Below are positions 1 to 7,538 of a stretch of DNA of 32,680 bases, piece by piece (the stretch's first letter is position 1; the number at the start of each line of letters is the position of its first letter). A program made the position numbers and the translations under genes. The notes under the pieces were generated by a model. The model saw only the letters and a program-made list of their open reading frames with translations, searched no databases and had not been told where the DNA came from. Source of the stretch: Acidobacteriaceae bacterium (GTDB lineage Bacteria > Acidobacteriota > Terriglobia > Terriglobales > Acidobacteriaceae); NCBI GenBank assembly GCA_027307045.1, contig DAHUXR010000050.1, forward strand, positions 1-32,680, in the 5' to 3' direction.

Positions 1-17
1 AGGCGAAGGACGAAGAG

Positions 18-500
18 ATGGTGCGGGAGACGGTGGATGAAGAGGAAGCACTCAGCCGCCAGCAGTCAGCAATCAGCGAAGACCAACCCCAAAACCAAGC
101 CCAACCCCAAAACCAAACCCAACCCCAAAACCAAACCCAACCCCAAAACCAAACCCAACCCCAAACCTTTGAAACACGGAGGAACGGAGGCAAGGGAGGA
201 GCAGAAGGGTTACCGCGGATGGACGTGGATGAGCGCGGATTGAAAATGAGGATCGAGCCGGTGGAATTCAGGCCTACGCCGGATATGTACAGGACCGACA
301 CGCCGGAAGGGAGAGAGGCTTACGAGGCCTGCTTACGGAGGACGATGGCGCCGCAAACTGGCGCTGAACGAAGGCCGGTACAGCCGGTCATCGCACCCCA
401 GCCCGCACAAAAGCGGCGCGGTCCGGACGATCAAATCATCAGGAAATCAGGAGAGGATCGGAACACCGCCGAGGGCGGCGGTGCCACACGAGCATGCTGA
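18..500 (+). CDS. Doubtful hypothetical protein, 160 aa
   Basis: An open frame starts at an ATG near the window edge. Residues about 24-48 are a low-complexity Gln/Pro/Asn tract, which is the translation of the 18-bp tandem repeat. Residues about 50-78 are translations of two common intergenic repeats. Only the part after residue 78 (starting MRIEPVEFRPTPDMYR, then charged and proline-rich) could be ordinary protein, and I recognise no domain in it. There is no signal peptide or membrane segment. The frame is most likely open by chance across repeat DNA. It could also be the end of a real gene that begins before the window. Confidence 0.15.
   Translation: MVRETVDEEEALSRQQSAISEDQPQNQAQPQNQTQPQNQTQPQNQTQPQTFETRRNGGKGGAEGLPRMDVDERGLKMRIEPVEFRPTPDMYRTDTPEGREAYEACLRRTMAPQTGAERRPVQPVIAPQPAQKRRGPDDQIIRKSGEDRNTAEGGGATRAC
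83..166 (+). repeat. 18-bp tandem repeat without G on the plus strand
   Basis: About 4.7 copies of the unit CCAACCCCAAAACCAAAC lie head to tail. The first copy differs by one base (AAGC) and the last is partial. The plus strand holds almost no G, so the minus strand has runs of two to four G separated by T. This layout could form a low-stability G-quadruplex. Confidence 0.9.
171..245 (+). repeat. Two interspersed intergenic repeats
   Basis: Positions 171-199 hold a degenerate copy of the CACGGAGGCACGGAGACACGG family; better copies are at 14972-15000 and 27273-27300 in this window. Positions about 211-241 hold a CGCGGATGnACGnGGAT type repeat. Both are common intergenic sequence types in soil bacteria, from general knowledge. 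Confidence 0.6.
464..483. repeat. GC-rich hairpin
   Basis: CACCGCC (464-470) pairs with GGCGGTG (477-483) around a 6-nt loop. No T run follows, so it is not an obvious terminator. It belongs to the repeat patchwork. Confidence 0.5.
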
Positions 501-570
501 AACCTACGCCGTTCTGGGATGAGCTGGGATGCGGTGGGACACCAAGGGAGGGGGTAGGGTGGGCTTCGCC

Positions 571-646
571 GATTTAGGTCCTTCACTCCCGGCATCCGCC
601 GCTCGTTCAGGATCACAGTTTGTAGCGCGGCGAATTTGCGCCGCGC
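571..646 (-). repeat. Interspersed soil-bacterial repeat with adjoining hairpin
   Basis: On the minus strand, 618-571 reads GATCCTGAACGAGCGGCGG followed by a GGAGTGAAGGACCT stretch. It resembles the very common CCTGAGCGAAGCGAAGGACCT-type intergenic repeat. Next to it, GCGCGGCG (625-632) and CGCCGCGC (639-646) form an 8-bp stem with a 6-nt loop. Confidence 0.55.
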
Positions 647-655
647 GGCTTTACT

Positions 656-706
656 GTCGCCGGGATCGCCGAGATCGCCGGAATCGCCGACATCGCCGTG
701 ATCGGG
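656..706 (+). repeat. 9-bp tandem repeat (ATCGCCGnn)
   Basis: About five and a half copies of a 9-bp unit ATCGCCG plus two variable bases. The period is a multiple of three, which keeps frames open on both strands and explains the Gly-Asp and Arg-Asp runs in translations here. No gene is supported. Confidence 0.8.
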
Positions 707-983
707 AAACAAAATCTTACCGCTGATTCACGCTGGTGTGACTGGATCGGAGAAAGAGCCGCCCAGGCGGCAGGGAAGTTTCGGATCTTTGAAAACTTAA
801 ATCGTCAGCCGCGGTTGGTTTGGAACGTGGGACGCTTGCAGCGGCTTAAAGCCGAATCATCGGAAGAGCGTATGACGCCGAGTAAAACGGTTGATTCGCT
901 ATTGCTTCGCTCATGGAAATGCGTTACGATATTAAATTCACCACAAAATGTTACTGTATCTGTTCTCACTGAGGAGTCACTGA

Positions 984-1394
984 ATGCCACCAATCTCACT
1001 CACCGACAAAGAGCGCGCCATGATGCTGGGGATGGCCACGGCCGCGCTGCAACACGCTTACGCGCCATATTCAAAGTTTCGCGTTGGGGCCACCGTCATT
1101 ACCGACGACGGCCACCTCTATACCGGAAGCAACGTGGAAAACGCCTCTTACGGGCTTACCATGTGCGCCGAGCGCGCGGCGATTTTTAACGCCGTCCACC
1201 AGGTCCAGGGCAAGCTCAAGCTGAAGGGCATTGCCGTGGTCACGGAAAATGACGTGCCGTGCCCTCCCTGCGGCGCTTGCCGCCAGGTGATTGCCGAATT
1301 CGGCGCAAACACGGCTGTGGTCTTTCGCGGCCAGACCGACTACATGGAGATGAATATCGCCGACATGCTGCCGGAAACTTTCCGCCTGACGTAA
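984..1394 (+). CDS. cdd: Cytidine deaminase
   Basis: A 136-residue protein with all hallmarks of the small tetrameric cytidine deaminases, which deaminate cytidine and deoxycytidine to uridine and deoxyuridine in the cytoplasm. The motif NVENASYGLTMCAE contains zinc ligand Cys61 and the proton-shuttling Glu63. PCPPCGACRQ supplies zinc ligands Cys93 and Cys96. The length is typical of the family. GAGGAG at 971-976 sits 7 bases before the ATG and supports this start. Its stop is 9 bases before the pyrimidine phosphorylase start, so the two are almost certainly one transcript: the deaminase makes uridine or deoxyuridine for the phosphorylase. Confidence is high. Confidence 0.95.
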   Translation: MPPISLTDKERAMMLGMATAALQHAYAPYSKFRVGATVITDDGHLYTGSNVENASYGLTMCAERAAIFNAVHQVQGKLKLKGIAVVTENDVPCPPCGACRQVIAEFGANTAVVFRGQTDYMEMNIADMLPETFRLT

Positions 1395-1403
1395 ATCGCC
1401 TTC

Positions 1404-2717
1404 ATGCTAGTCACAGACCTGATCCGCCGTAAGCGCGATGGTGTCGAGCTCCAGCGCAATGAAATCGAGTTTCTCGTCAACGGCTATACCCGTGACGAGA
1501 TTCCCGACTACCAGATGTCGGCATGGCTCATGGCCGTGCTGCTGCGCGGCATGACGCGCGCTGAACTCGCCGCGCTGACTGAAACAATGCTTAACTCCGG
1601 CCAGGTGCTCGACTTCTCCGAGCTTCCGGCAGCCAAGATCGACAAGCATTCCACCGGCGGAGTCGGTGACAAAACGTCTTTGATCATTGCGCCTATCGTG
1701 GCGGCGGCGGGCCTGTACGTTCCCATGATCAGCGGACGCGGCCTTGGCCACACTGGCGGCACCTTGGACAAGCTCGAATCGATTCCGGGCTTCAACGTGA
1801 ATCTTTCTGTTGCCGATTTTCGCCGCGTGCTGGCCGAGTGTGGCGCTGGACTGATCGGCCAGACCGCTGAGATCGCGCCCGCTGACAAGAAGCTCTATGC
1901 GCTGCGTGACGTTACCGGCACGGTGGAAAGTCCTTACCTCATTTGCGCGTCGATCATGAGCAAGAAGCTGGCGGAAGGCATTGACGTTCTTGTGCTGGAC
2001 GTAAAGACCGGCAGCGGTGCGTTTATGAAGTCAGAAAAAGACGCGGTCATTCTGGCCGAGCTGATGGTGGAAACCGGGCAGCGCCTGGGCAAGCGTGTCT
2101 CTGCGCTGATTACTGATATGGACCAGCCTCTGGGCCACGCTGTAGGGAACGCCTTGGAGGTCGCCGAATGCATTGACGTGCTGAACGGCCATGGCCCGGA
2201 CGATCTGCGCGAACTCAGTCTGGTTCTTTCCGCATCAATGTTTCTTCTGGGCAGGCGCGTCCGCAGCGTTGCTGAAGGCAGGGGACTGGCGGAAGAGATG
2301 ATCGCCAGCGGCAAGGCCCGCGAGAAATTCCGCGAGGTGATTCGACTGCAGGGCGGGAATGCCGCGGTGATCGATGATCATGGGCTGCTGCCGCAGGCAA
2401 AACAAAAAGCCGAGATCAAAAGCCCCGCTTCAGGTTTTGTGACCGCGATCATGTGTGAGCAGATCGGCACAGCAGGAGTCTTGCTGGGCGGCGGCCGCGC
2501 GCGGAAAGAAGAATCCGTCGACCCCGCCGTGGGAATCATTGTTCACAAAAAAGTTGGCGACTCTGTTTCCGCCGGTGAAGCGCTTTGCACCGTCCATTAC
2601 AACTCAGCCGAGCGGCTGGCGAGTGCCACTCCGCTCATCGAAAAGAGTTATACGATTGCCGCCGCCGTACCGCTTCAAAAACGTCCGCTGGTTCATCGTG
2701 TCATCGGGGACGAATGA
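1404..2717 (+). CDS. deoA: Pyrimidine-nucleoside (thymidine) phosphorylase
   Basis: This 437-residue protein cleaves thymidine, uridine or deoxyuridine with phosphate to the free base and (deoxy)ribose 1-phosphate. The phosphate-binding segment KHSTGGVGDKTS lies at residues 81-92 and the family signature SGRGLGHTGGTLDKL at 110-124. LDVKTGSGAFMK follows near residue 200, and the C-terminal domain ends at residue 437. No clear Shine-Dalgarno precedes the ATG. The 9-base gap after cdd suggests translational coupling. The pair feeds pyrimidine nucleosides into sugar-phosphate metabolism. From motifs alone I cannot separate a strict thymidine phosphorylase (DeoA) from the broader-range enzyme (Pdp). 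Confidence 0.93.
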   Translation: MLVTDLIRRKRDGVELQRNEIEFLVNGYTRDEIPDYQMSAWLMAVLLRGMTRAELAALTETMLNSGQVLDFSELPAAKIDKHSTGGVGDKTSLIIAPIVAAAGLYVPMISGRGLGHTGGTLDKLESIPGFNVNLSVADFRRVLAECGAGLIGQTAEIAPADKKLYALRDVTGTVESPYLICASIMSKKLAEGIDVLVLDVKTGSGAFMKSEKDAVILAELMVETGQRLGKRVSALITDMDQPLGHAVGNALEVAECIDVLNGHGPDDLRELSLVLSASMFLLGRRVRSVAEGRGLAEEMIASGKAREKFREVIRLQGGNAAVIDDHGLLPQAKQKAEIKSPASGFVTAIMCEQIGTAGVLLGGGRARKEESVDPAVGIIVHKKVGDSVSAGEALCTVHYNSAERLASATPLIEKSYTIAAAVPLQKRPLVHRVIGDE

Positions 2718-2724
2718 GTTGCCA

Positions 2725-3573
2725 TCATCCCTGCGCCACGTCCTTTGCGATCAGCGGCACCACTTCGCGCAGCAGCGCTTTAAATTGCCCGGAAATTTTC
2801 TTTCCGATCTCCAGCACCTCTTCATGATTGATCGGAGCGTCCGTCGTTCCGGCGGCCATGTTGGTAACGCAGGAAATCGCCAGCACCTTCATTCCCATTT
2901 GTCGCGCGGCAATTACTTCCGGCACCGTGGACATTCCCACCAGGTCCGCGCCAATCGTCCGCAGAAAGCGTATTTCCGCCGGCGTTTCATAGCTTGGCCC
3001 CAGCATGGCTGCGTAAACACCTTCGCCCACGGGAATTCCCAGCCTCTTTCCCGCATCGATCGCCATCCGTCGATAATCCCGCGAATACGCTTCGCTCATG
3101 TCGATGAATCGCAGACCGAGGTTCGGATCTTCCTGCCCCACCAGCGGATTTTGCCCTTGCAGGTTAATGTGGTCGCTGATGGCCACCAGCCGACCCTGTC
3201 CATACTCCTTATTGATGCCGCCAGCCGCATTGGTCAGGATTGCGGCGTGCACTCCCATACGCGAAAAAACTCGCATGGGAAACACAACGCTGCGCACGGG
3301 ATAGCCTTCATAAAGATGCACGCGTCCCTGCATCACCACCACCGGGCAGTCGCCAATATTGCCCATCACCAACTGGCCCGCGTGGCCCACAGCGGTGGAG
3401 CGCGCAAAATGCGGGATATCGTTGTAACTAATGCGGACCGCGTCCGTCATCTCGTCGGCAAATCCTCCCAGCCCCGATCCCAGCACAATCGCCACGGTCG
3501 GCCTGATGGGGCTCTTGGAGGAAATATGTTTGGCTGCGAATTCCGCCTGCGTAAAATCGTCGCTGATGCTCAT
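2725..3573 (-). CDS. Purine nucleoside phosphorylase
   Basis: Phosphorolysis of inosine, guanosine and their deoxy forms is the expected reaction. Motifs of the trimeric (PunA/XapA-like) PNP family are present in order: the phosphate loop VLGSGLGGFAD near the N-terminus, NAAGGINKEY with a following SDHINL, and the base-pocket stretch GPSYETPAE followed by VGMSTVPEVI. I place the start at the ATG at 3573 (MSISDDF), giving 282 residues. A TTG at 3603 would add ten residues with no family-like content. An AAAGGA sits about 14 bases upstream of the ATG, rather far. The gene converges on deoA (7-base gap) and is divergent from the adenosine deaminase, whose product inosine is its natural substrate. 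Confidence 0.93.
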   Translation of the reverse strand: MSISDDFTQAEFAAKHISSKSPIRPTVAIVLGSGLGGFADEMTDAVRISYNDIPHFARSTAVGHAGQLVMGNIGDCPVVVMQGRVHLYEGYPVRSVVFPMRVFSRMGVHAAILTNAAGGINKEYGQGRLVAISDHINLQGQNPLVGQEDPNLGLRFIDMSEAYSRDYRRMAIDAGKRLGIPVGEGVYAAMLGPSYETPAEIRFLRTIGADLVGMSTVPEVIAARQMGMKVLAISCVTNMAAGTTDAPINHEEVLEIGKKISGQFKALLREVVPLIAKDVAQG

Positions 3574-3654
3574 GGTTGGTCGCGCAATCCTTTCCAATCG
3601 CAAGCGCAGCTCAGCGCCGTGCGGAACTCAAATTGTAATGCTATAGTTCCTTCC

Positions 3655-5205
3655 ATGTTAGTCTCGCGCTCGTTGAAATTTCTGCGCATCTCTCTACTCA
3701 CCGTTTTTATTGCGATTCATGCTCCTTTCGCCTCGTCTCAGAAGAAGCCTGCGCCGGCCGTTTCAGCAGAGCAAAAGACCGCCCGATATTTTGATTCGAT
3801 CCGCAACCAGCCTTTGCTCTTGCACGCATTTCTGCAACAAATGCCAAAGGGCGCCGATCTTCATAACCATCTTTCCGGCGCGGTCTATGCGGAAAGCTTC
3901 ATCAAGTTCGCCGTTCAAGATGGATTATGCGTTGATCGCGCTGCTCTTGCGCTCACGCAGCCTCCGTGCGATCCCGCGGCTGGCAAGCCGCCAGCAAGTG
4001 CCGCCCTGCAGGACAGCATTCTTTATAGCCATCTGCTCGACGCTTTCTCCATGCGCCAATTCGTCCCCGGCCTTGAATCCGGCCATGACCATTTCTTTTC
4101 CACCTTCGGCAAGTTTGGTCCTGCCACCAACGGACATACTCCTGAGATGCTGGTGGAAGCAAGATCGCGCGCAGCGGCTGGTCATCTGCAATACATGGAG
4201 ATCATGTTCAACCCTGATGGCGGTGCCGCAGCGCGCTTGGGCGCGTCTCTGGGATGGAATGATGATCTCAGCAAACTGCGCGAGCAGCTGTTGTCCAGCG
4301 GCCTTACCAAGATCGTGGCTGACGCCAGCAAGTTTCTGGACGATACGGAAAAGAAAGAACAGGAAGAACTTCGCTGCGGCCAGCCAAAGTCCGATCCCGG
4401 CTGCAATGTGCAGGCCCGCTATCTTTATCAAGTGGCGCGCGGCCTACCAAAAGAAATGGTCTTTGCCCAGATACTCGCCGGCTTTGACCTGGCCTCAAAA
4501 GATCCGCGCGTCGTCGGCTTGAATCTCGTGATGCCTGAAGACGCATACCTGCCGATTCGTGATTTCACTTTGCACATGGGCATGCTCGATTTTCTTCACG
4601 GCGTTTATCCCAAAGTTCACATCACGCTGCACGCGGGAGAGCTGACGCAAAACCTTGTTCCTCCGGAAGAGCTGTTCCATGTACGCGCGTCCATTGAACA
4701 AGGCCATGCTGAGCGAATTGGTCATGGCGTGGACGTGATGCAAGAATCCGATCCTGAAGCCCTTCTTCGTATGATGTCGCACCACAACGTTCTGGTCGAA
4801 ATATGCCTCACCAGCAATGACGTGATCCTTAATGTTACCGGCGATCATCATCCGCTGCCCATGTACCTTAAATTTGGCGTGCCGGTCGCGCTTGCCACCG
4901 ACGATCCCGGCGTCTCCCGCGGCGACATCACGCAGGAATTTGAGCGCGCCGCGGAAACCTACCATCTGAAATATCGGGATTTAAAAAAGTTCGCGCGCGC
5001 CAGCCTGGAATACAGCTTTTTACCGGGAGAAAGTCTTTGGAAAACTGCCGCCACATCCCAGCGTGCGGCTGCCTGTGCCACAGATAAGATTAGCGCGCGC
5101 AAACCGTCCTCCGCGCGCTGCGCGGCCATGCTGGCAGCCAGCGAAAAAGCCCAAACCCAATGGAAGCTGGAAGAAGCCTTCGCGGATTTTGAAAGCCGGT
5201 TCTAA
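3655..5205 (+). CDS. Exported adenosine deaminase family protein
   Basis: A 516-residue amidohydrolase-fold deaminase. Residues 1-29 form a signal peptide (positive LVSRSLKFLR, hydrophobic core, then FASSQ), so the enzyme is probably periplasmic or secreted. Zinc ligands are in ADLHNHLSGA (His70 and His72). HAGE lies at 326-329 and GHGVD follows. The TDDPGVS motif with Asp416/Asp417 completes the site. At over 500 residues it is longer than cytosolic adenosine deaminases (about 340). The extra length lies partly between residues about 85-240 and includes cysteines that could pair after export. In this it resembles the exported ADGF type. It likely makes inosine outside the cytoplasm for uptake and cleavage by the neighbouring PNP. 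The open frame extends upstream to 2455, but that part is antisense to deoA and pnp. Confidence 0.9.
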   Translation: MLVSRSLKFLRISLLTVFIAIHAPFASSQKKPAPAVSAEQKTARYFDSIRNQPLLLHAFLQQMPKGADLHNHLSGAVYAESFIKFAVQDGLCVDRAALALTQPPCDPAAGKPPASAALQDSILYSHLLDAFSMRQFVPGLESGHDHFFSTFGKFGPATNGHTPEMLVEARSRAAAGHLQYMEIMFNPDGGAAARLGASLGWNDDLSKLREQLLSSGLTKIVADASKFLDDTEKKEQEELRCGQPKSDPGCNVQARYLYQVARGLPKEMVFAQILAGFDLASKDPRVVGLNLVMPEDAYLPIRDFTLHMGMLDFLHGVYPKVHITLHAGELTQNLVPPEELFHVRASIEQGHAERIGHGVDVMQESDPEALLRMMSHHNVLVEICLTSNDVILNVTGDHHPLPMYLKFGVPVALATDDPGVSRGDITQEFERAAETYHLKYRDLKKFARASLEYSFLPGESLWKTAATSQRAAACATDKISARKPSSARCAAMLAASEKAQTQWKLEEAFADFESRF

Positions 5206-5214
5206 AATCTCGCT

Positions 5215-5809
5215 CTAATTTCCCAAAACTTGGTCCGGGCAGAACTGGGCATCGCCGAGAATACTGTTTTGGTCGGGCTGGTAGCTCCCTACCATCCTAG
5301 GAAAGGCCATGTAGGTTTCCTCAAGGCGGCTGCTATGGTAGTTCGCTCCCATCCGCAAACTAGGTTCGTGCTGGCTGGAAGTGGCGTCAGCGCCACACAA
5401 CCAGAGTTAGCGGAAGCAATCCAGCAAAATGAACCTCGGGCTCACGATCATCTCGCTGGGTGAGCGGGCGGACATTCCACGCTTGAACAACGCATTCGAT
5501 CTCGGTTGTTCCGCCTCCGCTTGGGGAGAAGATTTTTCAACTCCGTTGGTGAGGCCATGGCCTGCGGCGTTCCGTGTGCGGTAACAAGATGTCGGCGATT
5601 GCGCGTACATCGTCGCAGATAGCGGTTTCATTGCGCCGCCGCGTGCGCCAGAAGCTCTTGCCAATGCCATCGTACGCCTGATCGACATCGGCAGCTCAGG
5701 GAGTCAGCAGCTGGGAGCCAAGGCGCGGCAACGGATTGAAACCGAATTCAGCCTTCCGGCCATTGTCCAAAGCAATGAAAATCTTTATCTAAAACACTCC
5801 AAAAATTAA
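5215..5809 (+). pseudogene. Decayed GT4 glycosyltransferase, C-terminal half
   Basis: Translation in switching frames gives the C-terminal half of a group 1 (GT4) glycosyltransferase. Pieces in order: LGIAENTVLVGLVAPYHPRK (from about 5230), LGLTIISLGERADIPRLN (from 5432), GEAMACGVPCAV (from about 5551) and VGDCAYIVADSGFIAPPRAP (from about 5591), ending at TAA 5807-5809. The reading frame shifts near 5430, at about 5537 (one base missing) and at about 5586 (one base extra). The conserved donor-site segment around GEAMACG is therefore out of frame with its flanks. The N-terminal domain is absent and no start codon exists. The remnant lies directly downstream of the adenosine deaminase and upstream of ugd, so it may be a relic of a polysaccharide locus. 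Confidence 0.85.
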
Positions 5810-5963
5810 TGCTTCGCCTTAGCACGCAAAAATGCCGCCTCAGGCGATGCACCTAATTCGATACGGAACACTCTTTGGTTACCTAGGAGAAATAAGTCCG
5901 CAAACTTGTCCAATCCATCTGGTAAAGTACTTATTCATCTCCACTTCCAAAGAGAGGCTACTG

Positions 5964-7385
5964 GTGCAAATTGCTGTCATCGGTTCTGGTTATGTAGGGC
6001 TTGTTGCTGCGGCTTGCTTTGCCGAACTTGGCCACAAGGTTGTGTGCGTGGACAACAATGTGGAGAGGATCGCCGCCCTGAATGCCGGGGAGGTCCTGAT
6101 TCATGAGGAATTTCTGCCTGAGGTGCTGGGGCGCAACCATGGCAAGCGGCTGAGATTCTCTTGTGATTCGGCTGAAGCCATTCGCGGGGCCACAGCCATT
6201 GTGATTGCGGTGGGAACGCCACAGGGGGCTGACGGGCAGGCAGATCTTTCTTATGTCGAATCCGTGGCCCATGAGATCGCGCAGCGGTCGAACGGCTACA
6301 AGCTGATCGTCGAAAAAAGCACCGTGCCCGTCTATACCAATGCGTGGATACAGAAGTTGATGCTGCAAAATGGCTGTGCCATTGAGGATTTTGACGTTGT
6401 CTCAAATCCTGAATTTTTGCGTGAGGGAACTGCTGTAACTGACTTCCTTTATCCAGACCGGATCGTAGTTGGCGCGGACAGCGACCAGGCCAGAAAACTC
6501 ATGCGGGAAGTTTACGCACCGCTGCTCGATGGAAGCTATTCCCGTGAATCCGGAGCTGTTCCGGGTCGGGATAACGCTGAGGAGATGGAGTACCTGGAAA
6601 CCTCGACTCAAAGCGCGGAACTCATCAAGCACGCTTCCAATGCTTTTCTGGCGATGAAAATCTCTTTCATCAACATGGTAGCCAACGTATCTGAGCGCGT
6701 TGGTGCTGATATTGAAGAAGTACGCAGGGGCATCGGGAGCGATAAGCGAATTGGGCAGAAATTCCTGAGGGCCGGGATAGGGTATGGCGGTTCGTGCTTT
6801 CCCAAAGACGTCGCTGCATTTCAGTCCGTGGCGCGGGCGTGCGGCAGCCGCTGGAACCTGCTGGAAGAAGTATCAAGGATAAACCAGGAACAAATTGACC
6901 GGTTCTTGCGGAAGGTTCGTAAAGCGGTAGGAACGCTCAAGGGCAAGCGCATTGCGGCCCTGGGGCTGGCATTTAAAGGCGGCACGGATGACATACGCGA
7001 ATCGCCGGCAATCAATGTTATCCAGGGACTGCTGGCGGAAGGCTGTAAAGTGACCTGCTTTGACCCTGCGGCAATGGGAAAAGCAAAAGAAGTCCTGGGA
7101 AAGACCGTAACTTACGCCAGGGATTCTTATGCCGCGGCGGACAATGCTGACGCGCTACTAATCCTCACAGAATGGAAAGAATTTGCCGCTCTGGATCTTA
7201 CGCGTCTTTGCAGATTGCTGGCCGTTCCCCTGGTTCTGGACGGAAGAAATTTATATTCTCCTGAAACCATGTCCAAGGCTGGCCTCACTTATTACAGTGT
7301 CGGACGCTCTAATGGAAAAAACCGGGCTCTGGATTTTGCAATGCAGGATGGAGCGCTCCAATTGCGGCCGACGTTCGGAGATTAG
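5964..7385 (+). CDS. ugd: UDP-glucose 6-dehydrogenase
   Basis: Converts UDP-glucose to UDP-glucuronate with two NAD+. The product has 473 residues if started at GTG 5964, which has AGAGAGG at 5951-5957 six bases upstream and places the Rossmann motif AVIGSGYVGL at residues 4-13. A longer frame back to 5832 adds 44 residues that look non-coding. Further signatures: FLREGTAVTDFLYPDR, ELIKHASNAFLAMKISFIN, the catalytic GYGGSCFPKD with Cys278, and ALGLAFKGGTDDIRESP in the C-terminal domain. The length is normal. The next gene on the same strand is a nucleotide-sugar epimerase or decarboxylase that could use the product, but it has its own promoter. Likely role: sugar nucleotides for exopolysaccharide. 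Confidence 0.95.
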   Translation: MQIAVIGSGYVGLVAAACFAELGHKVVCVDNNVERIAALNAGEVLIHEEFLPEVLGRNHGKRLRFSCDSAEAIRGATAIVIAVGTPQGADGQADLSYVESVAHEIAQRSNGYKLIVEKSTVPVYTNAWIQKLMLQNGCAIEDFDVVSNPEFLREGTAVTDFLYPDRIVVGADSDQARKLMREVYAPLLDGSYSRESGAVPGRDNAEEMEYLETSTQSAELIKHASNAFLAMKISFINMVANVSERVGADIEEVRRGIGSDKRIGQKFLRAGIGYGGSCFPKDVAAFQSVARACGSRWNLLEEVSRINQEQIDRFLRKVRKAVGTLKGKRIAALGLAFKGGTDDIRESPAINVIQGLLAEGCKVTCFDPAAMGKAKEVLGKTVTYARDSYAAADNADALLILTEWKEFAALDLTRLCRLLAVPLVLDGRNLYSPETMSKAGLTYYSVGRSNGKNRALDFAMQDGALQLRPTFGD

Positions 7386-7469
7386 AGAATTTTCTAAGCA
7401 ATCTGTCGGCAAAACCGGTCTGTTGTTTTTCTGCGAAGCCAAAAACGGAAAACGCGTTAACATATTTTT

Positions 7470-7499
7470 TTGTCCGTTTGCCTGGGCAATTGCTATGAT
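7470..7499 (+). promoter_or_regulatory. Sigma-70-like promoter for the epimerase gene
   Basis: TTGTCC (7470-7475) and TATGAT (7494-7499) are separated by 18 bases and lie 40 bases before the ATG at 7539, in the 153-base gap after ugd. The -10 box matches five of six consensus bases and the -35 box four of six. Confidence 0.55.
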
Positions 7500-7538
7500 G
7501 CATACACTCCAGATAAAAGCGGCTTCAAGGAGAAAGGG

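Larger units (their letters stand above)
1..983. other. Repeat-rich region without a convincing gene
   Basis: This stretch upstream of cdd is a patchwork of short repeats: an 18-bp tandem array (83-166), a CACGGAGG-type repeat (171-199), a CGCGGAT-type repeat (about 211-241), a hairpin (464-483), a CCTGAACGAGCGGCGG-type repeat on the minus strand (571-618), another hairpin (625-646), a 9-bp array (656-706) and a short palindrome (842-854). I recognise these as kinds of intergenic repeat that are widespread in Acidobacteriota and other soil bacteria. Several open frames cross the region, but they run straight through the repeats and match no family I know. Confidence 0.6.

Noticed and set aside
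83-166. CRISPR array
   Set aside because: The units are contiguous 18-base repeats with no spacers and no cas genes nearby.
2455-3654. 400 in-frame codons upstream of the adenosine deaminase start, giving a 916-residue frame
   Set aside because: They lie over the end of deoA and antisense to pnp, both clear genes. The deaminase has a signal peptide beginning at 3655.
3925-4965. Several minus-strand frames of 70-170 codons inside the adenosine deaminase
   Set aside because: They are shadows of a well-supported gene and show no motif or ribosome site.
5832-5963. ATG start 44 codons upstream for ugd
   Set aside because: A GTG with a good ribosome site at 5964 places the Rossmann motif at the usual distance from the N-terminus.
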